A stretch of DNA of 5,967 nucleotides from Gemmataceae bacterium (lineage in GTDB: Bacteria; Planctomycetota; Planctomycetia; Gemmatales; Gemmataceae). A program made the translations under genes and the position numbers. Below are positions 5,803 to 5,967 of the stretch, piece by piece; the first letter of the stretch is position 1; each line of letters starts with the position of its first letter. The notes beneath the pieces are model-generated. The model searched no databases and was not told the origin of the DNA. It saw nothing but the letters and a program-made list of their open reading frames with translations. The stretch is from the NCBI GenBank assembly GCA_025056835.1, contig JANWVS010000150.1, positions 1-5,967 of the forward strand, given 5' to 3'.

Positions 5803-5967
5803 CTAGCGAAGATACCGATTGATGAGGTTCTCCAGCATCTCCTGGCGGCCGCTGACGTTCGCGGCGGCCTCGCCCTTTTCCAACATATAGGCTTCCAGGT
5901 CCTCAAACTTCGCCTGGCCTTGCTCGATCTTCGCCCCGATGCCCGAATCCCACGAGGCATAGCGTTG
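5803..5967 (-). CDS. xylA: Xylose isomerase, C-terminal 54 residues (5' end outside the window)
   Basis: Only the last 54 codons and a UAG stop are visible; the gene enters from the right edge. The peptide reads [10 protein letters not shown], then [10 protein letters not shown], then [14 protein letters not shown]. This matches the C-terminal tail of class II xylose isomerases (R-Y-x-S-[FW]-D-S-G near the tetramer contacts, ending in S-G-[RK]-Q-E). XylA interconverts D-xylose and D-xylulose with two divalent metals in the cytoplasm. The catalytic barrel is not in the window, so activity cannot be judged. Confidence 0.85.
   Translation of the reverse strand, partial: QRYASWDSGIGAKIEQGQAKFEDLEAYMLEKGEAAANVSGRQEMLENLINRYLR

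Overview
The window is GC-rich and densely coded, and looks like a planctomycete (Gemmataceae/Pirellulales type). The evidence for this is indirect: a Tat-exported sugar phosphate isomerase/epimerase whose barrel carries a W-N-S-N motif, a redoxin similar to planctomycete ones, a small double zinc-finger membrane protein, and the GC-rich codon use. No marker gene is present, so the phylum is an inference.

Layout. A minus-strand AI-2E/PerM-type membrane permease (1-1072, running off the left edge) diverges from a plus-strand pair: a Tat-signal sugar phosphate isomerase/epimerase (1197-2081) and an LhgO-like L-2-hydroxyglutarate oxidase (2138-3340). These two face a minus-strand series. In transcription order from the right edge it is: the C-terminus of xylose isomerase XylA (5803-5967), a METTL21/ETFB-KMT-like class I methyltransferase (5009-5746), a secreted TlpA/thioredoxin-like redoxin (4354-4863), a flavin reductase-like FMN protein (3864-4349, only 4 nt after the redoxin), and a duplicated zinc-finger protein with a C-terminal membrane helix (3407-3820).

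Main result. The redoxin gene has one in-frame UGA (4684-4686), placed exactly where the first, nucleophilic cysteine of the thioredoxin C-x-P-C active site belongs, giving U-L-P-C at residues 60-63. Both sides of the UGA are intact, in the same frame and homologous to redoxins. The gene has a strong Shine-Dalgarno, a signal peptide and a normal C-terminus. Starting 24 nt after the UGA there is a perfect 6-bp hairpin with a 5-nt loop, GGUCG. This fits the published bacterial SECIS pattern for loop size, stem length, G at the loop start and distance from the UGA. The simplest reading is a selenocysteine-containing thioredoxin-like protein that ordinary gene calling would cut to its last 97 codons. 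A sequencing error or a fresh nonsense mutation is the main alternative. UGA is used as a normal stop by this gene and by several neighbours, so a reassigned code is unlikely. No Sec machinery (selA, selB, selC, selD) lies in the window.

How the genes may work together. The redoxin and flavin reductase look translationally linked and may share a thiol/flavin redox role. XylA, the sugar isomerase/epimerase and LhgO suggest a general carbohydrate and carbon metabolism neighbourhood rather than one pathway.
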